From Hippopus hippopus (Eukaryota; Mollusca; Bivalvia; Cardiida; Cardiidae): a DNA stretch of 64,000 bases. Each line of letters starts with the position of its first letter. Positions within the stretch are counted from its first letter, which is position 1. Both the position numbers and the translations under genes were made by a program. The stretch is from positions 19,150,456-19,214,455 of the forward strand of contig OX328110.1 in the NCBI GenBank assembly GCA_946811185.2, written 5' to 3'. The notes beneath the pieces are model-generated. The model had not been told where the DNA came from and did no database searches. It saw only the letters and a program-made list of their open reading frames with translations. This document shows, piece by piece, positions 61,055 through 64,000 of the stretch.

Positions 61055-61434
61055 GGAGGTAATGGGTTTTAAACTACATTTTATGTACTTGGTTGTTTCT
61101 TTTTAAATCGTCAGATACCCATCCCCCGTTTACCTTTTTCAATGAAACAGAAACAGTTTCTTCATGTTTTACACTTTATATCCTTCAACCTCGAGGGAAT
61201 GATAGAAAAAGATTTTTAAAAAAGATAGGAAGAATCAATGAAACAAGTGAAACACGGACTTGTAGACACTGTAGAAGAGAACAAACTGGAAGAAGATATT
61301 TTCTATCACTGTTTTAAGATTTTCTTTTAATTTCTTTTGAAGGCATATTTATGACTTAAATAAAACACAGATTACCTCACGTTTATGTGCATTTAATGGT
61401 AATTGTAATTCTATAACTATTCGTAGACAATCAA
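61055..61434. other. Stretch with an unassigned 74-codon ORF
   Basis: The + strand frame at 61093-61317 ends in KKIGRINETSETRTCRHCRR and then EQTGRRYF. A CRHC pair is visible but there is no second metal-binding pair, so nothing is called. Confidence 0.35.
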
Positions 61435-61500
61435 AGAGTGTAGACTAAGATCAGACTGCACGTACATGCATGTGCAGGCTGATCTTTGCCCACACTTTCC
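61435..61500. repeat. Pal-B hairpin remnant, altered loop
   Basis: AGTGTAGACTAAGATCAGAC and GCAGGCTGATCTTTGCCCAC; the loop is now GCACGTACATGCATGTGC, itself palindromic. Confidence 0.7.
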
Positions 61501-61754
61501 ACATATATCAAGCGCATGGGGGCGAGATAAAGGTCTATAACAATGGGTCTGAAATGTTTTTTTAATTGAACAAAAGAAAACAGGGTTGGATTTATCAGGT
61601 AGATTTATCGAATTGTTCGAACGTCCCGGACACCATTCAGAAAAGGAAGATCATAGATAGATAATTATCATGTATCGTCTATAGAATAAACTCAAACCTT
61701 TGAATATGTTTTTGTCATTTTACAAAACCGATGTTTCATTGAGAAATGCTTTGC

Positions 61755-61927
61755 TCGTCTCTTTACTAGACTACAGAACTGTCGACTGGTCCACATAGAA
61801 AGCATTTGCAGACGACAAATTAGATGTGGCTCAAAGGTTGTCAGCATGTTCTCCTTTTCCGGAGATGTTTTCAAAAGCCTTTAATTTCAGGGTCACAAAA
61901 ACTCGAAACTGTATTGGAAAGGGTTAA
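61755..61927 (+). mobile_element. Pal-A copy, left half of core deleted
   Basis: TCTCTTTACTAGACTACAGA; CAGACGACAAATTAGATGTG; core only GTCAGCATGTTCTCCTTTTC; right end GGAAAGGGTTAA. First of four head-to-tail copies. Confidence 0.85.
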
Positions 61928-62029
61928 CTTCATACCAAACGAAAAACTGATTAATTAGACTCGCCTAAATTCGAAGCAGTTGCAGACGACAAATTAAAAA
62001 CTATTTAAAACATTAGATTTGTAATTTAA
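61924..62029 (+). mobile_element. Pal-A left arm only, between shared TTAAs
   Basis: TTAACTTCATACCAAACGAA and CAGACGACAAATTAAAAACT; stops before any hairpin. Its first TTAA closes the previous copy and its last opens the next. Confidence 0.8.
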
Positions 62030-62249
62030 CTGTACCAAGTGACAAAATTTTAGACTGTCCAAATTAAAAGCGTTTGCAGACGACAAGTAAATGTGACCCA
62101 AAAATTAAAACTTGACTTTGGAAGAGTAGAAAACATCGTGGGAAAAGAAGAAAATGCTGGTTACCAGCATTTTCTCCTTTTCCCATAGTGTTTTCAGAAG
62201 GCTTCTTCCTCATGGTCGTTAAACCAGGGATTGTTTGGTAAAAGGTTAA
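62026..62249 (+). mobile_element. Pal-A copy, full length
   Basis: TTAACTGTACCAAGTGAC; intact core GAAAATGCTGGTTACCAGCA; right end GGTAAAAGGTTAA. Confidence 0.92.
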
Positions 62250-62352
62250 AGGAGAAAAAAAAAAAAAAACATGGGAAATGGAGAAGATGCTGTTTACCAG
62301 CATTCACTCCTTTTCCCACAATGTTTTCAAAGGACTTCTCAATTAGGATCGT
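62246..62352 (+). mobile_element. Pal-A copy, long arm missing
   Basis: After the shared TTAA comes an A run, then GGGAAATGGAGAAGATGCTG, TTACCAGCATTCACTCC and the short arm CAATTAGGATCGTTTACG. Confidence 0.82.
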
Positions 62353-62466
62353 TTACGAAAGGCATTACGTTGCAAATATTTAGGAAAGGAAGCGGGGGAT
62401 GCGACTTCAGGGTTGAGTTTATTGGGGAAAAGGTTGATTATGAGTTAGTTGAATTCATTATCTTCT

Positions 62467-63028
62467 TTAGGCCTTTCCCAAATAACCCTGAGTTTTATCG
62501 ACTGTGAGGTAAAAAGGCATTGAAAGGCCTTTGGAAACACTGTGAAAAGAGGAGAAAATGCTGAAAAGCAGTATTTTTAACCTTTTACATAATAATTTCT
62601 ACTCTTTTAGAAGCCGAGCCCCGGTAGCGAAATCGGTAGCGTACCGGTCTTAAGAGACATGGGGTTTCTGGTTCGTATCTCCAGCTCGGCAAATTTCTTC
62701 CCAAAGATTGATGATAATCATTGCGACAGGATTCATTTCTCTCTGACTGCTGATTATTTCGACAATATTAATGTGTGAAAGAAGCCATTGACTTGGGAAT
62801 TATATTGTGCGAAATACTGGTAAAAGAAACTTGAGGAAAGCATGGATAGGTGCACTGGCCGCCGCGATAGAACTGATGTAATGTTGAATACGGCGTAAAA
62901 TACCATACCGTCAATCAATCTGCTCTTTGAGAAACATATACCATTATTTGAGTCACATTTGTGTTTTACCTTTTATAAATGTTTTCACTTTAGACAAGTC
63001 AAAGATGGTGTGGTTTGATATAGAGATA
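62467..63028 (-). mobile_element. Pal-A copy split by SINE-2
   Basis: CCTTTCCCAAATAACCCTGA; core decayed to AAATGCTGAAAAGCAGTATT. After the SINE the long arm resumes as ACCATTATTTGAGTCACATT and ends GATATAGAGATAA. Confidence 0.82.
62613..62922 (+). mobile_element. SINE-2, full length, with 11-bp target duplication
   Basis: Head CGAGCCCCGGTAGCGAAATC and GGTTCGTATCTCC; body GGCAAATTTCTTCCCAAAG, ACAGGATTCATTTCTCTCTG; tail ACTGGCCGCCGCGATAGAAC. CTCTTTTAGAA (62602-62612) and CTCTTTGAGAA (62923-62933) flank it. Confidence 0.92.
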
Positions 63029-63114
63029 AGTAAATTTGCTTGGAACGACTTTGAAAAAAATCCTTTGAAATAATGAATAATCAGTCGTGGAGCACTGGTA
63101 TTTGTCCTCAACAT

Positions 63115-63339
63115 GTAACTCTTTACCAAACGACAAAAATATAGGCTTGTCCAAATTGAAAGCATTTGCAGACGACAATTTCAACCTGGCTCCAATGATG
63201 GTATTTGTCTTTGATAGGAAAACCTTGTGGGAAAAGGAGAAAATGCTGGTTACCAGCATTTTCTCCATTTCCCACAATGTTTTCAAAAGCATTCTTCATC
63301 ACGGTCGTTAAAACTCGGGATTGTGTGATAAAGGGTTAA
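63115..63339 (+). mobile_element. Pal-A copy, full length
   Basis: GTAACTCTTTACCAAACGAC; CAGACGACAATTTCAACCTG; intact core; right end GATAAAGGGTTAA. Confidence 0.93.
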
Positions 63340-63491
63340 AGGTCACCCAAAGTACATTTGTTTATATTCGGTGAATCTAAATTTCATACCAAAGGGTTGT
63401 TCGTTGCGTGCAGGCTTTTATCCAAAATGTATCGATTGCATTTAGTCTTTACAGGAGTTAGGTACCCACAGACAGAAAGACGGGGATACTG

Positions 63492-63850
63492 TTGAACTTT
63501 TTAACTCACAGCACAAAATTCAATTTTTTCCCAATGAAAATGTTTGCAGACGACAAAATAGACGTTAAAAGAATGTCTTTGGAAGGGAGGAAAAGATGAG
63601 GAAAAAAGGAGAAAACGGTAGTTACCAGACTGTTCTCCTTTTTCTCACAATATTTTCAAAAGCCTTCCAATTTTCTAAATGAAAGGATTTGCAGACGACA
63701 AAATAAATGTTAAAACAAATGTTTTTGGAAGGGAAGAAAAGATGAGGAAAAAGGAGAAAACGATATAGTTAGTAGAATTTTCTCCCTTTTCCCCACAAAA
63801 GCCTTCTCCTATAAGATCGGTAAAACTCCTGATTGTTTGGTAAAAGGTAA
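63492..63850 (+). mobile_element. Pal-A copy with 145-bp internal duplication
   Basis: TTTGCAGACGACAAAATAGA (near 63543) and TTTGCAGACGACAAAATAAA (near 63688) begin two units, each with GAGGAAAA..GGAGAAAACG and a decayed hairpin (GGTAGTTACCAGACTG; GATATAGTTAGTAGAATT). A single short arm closes the unit (GATCGGTAAAACTCCTGATT). Confidence 0.85.
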
Positions 63851-64000
63851 AACAAAGGCTGATCTTGATTTTACACTAAACAAAAAAAATATTATCTTCA
63901 GTCACCATTGAAAATCGCCGTTTAACTCAATATCACGGGGAATTTCCCCTGCAGTCTTCATCTTTTGAACATACGTTTGGGAAAAGAGCAATTGATTGTG

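Noticed and set aside
61093..61317. ORF with a CRHC pair as a zinc finger
   Set aside because: No second Cys/His pair at suitable spacing.

Overview
The window looks like nuclear DNA of an invertebrate, most likely a bivalve mollusc. It is AT-rich, has almost no long open reading frames, and is packed with short dispersed repeats, tRNA-headed SINEs and microsatellites. I saw no bacterial, phage or viral gene architecture, no true tRNA or rRNA gene and no CRISPR array. The bivalve assignment is inference from repeat style (palindromic MITE-like families plus SINEs ending in a GCCGCCGTGATATAACTGAA-like tail), not a database match. Family names used here (Pal-A to Pal-E, Rep-G, Fold-H, Fold-L, Fold-M, SINE-1 to SINE-5) are mine.

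Only one place has good evidence of a gene: a candidate exon at 35318-35546, with a pyrimidine-rich acceptor, a 49-codon open frame from an ATG, and a GTGAGT donor. If real, much of what follows on the + strand is intron. A weaker minus-strand coding candidate lies at 37133-37538 and a very weak exon candidate at 58625-58679. The only recognisable transposase is a decayed mariner-like 3' end at 51014-51480 (minus strand).

The rest is a mosaic of repeats. Pal-A (about 45 copies, ~225 bp, central hairpin around GGTTACC or GGTAACC) and Pal-B (about 20 fuller copies, ~212 bp, central hairpin around the GACTGCAC/GTGCAGTC pair, plus many remnants) both begin TTAACCCTT and end AAGGGTTAA. Neighbouring copies often share a single TTAA. 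Pal-E, Rep-G and Fold-L also start and end in TTAA. This points to non-autonomous elements moved by TTAA-specific transposases (piggyBac-like, possibly Kolobok-like for some). Pal-C (18 copies plus fragments, ~265 bp, ends GAGCCATGC/GCATGGCTC) and Pal-D (3 copies) form a second group and share an identical 23-bp GC-rich hairpin core.

SINEs, several with clear 10-16 bp target-site duplications, have inserted into Pal elements. One SINE (29496-30600) has itself been split twice, by a 523-bp inverted-repeat element full of a 22-bp minisatellite and by a Pal-D copy.

The most interesting pattern is that individual copies of Pal-A, Pal-B and Pal-C differ from their family at positions that have changed on both arms of the hairpin together, so base pairing is kept. 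This suggests arm-to-arm correction or pressure to keep the fold. Strand for the palindromic families is a reference orientation chosen here, not a coding strand: Pal-A + has the arm with CAGACGACAAATTAAATG on the left; Pal-B + has the arm with GCGACTCACTGACC on the left; Pal-C + has the hairpin near its left end; Pal-D + is the orientation of the 30260 copy.
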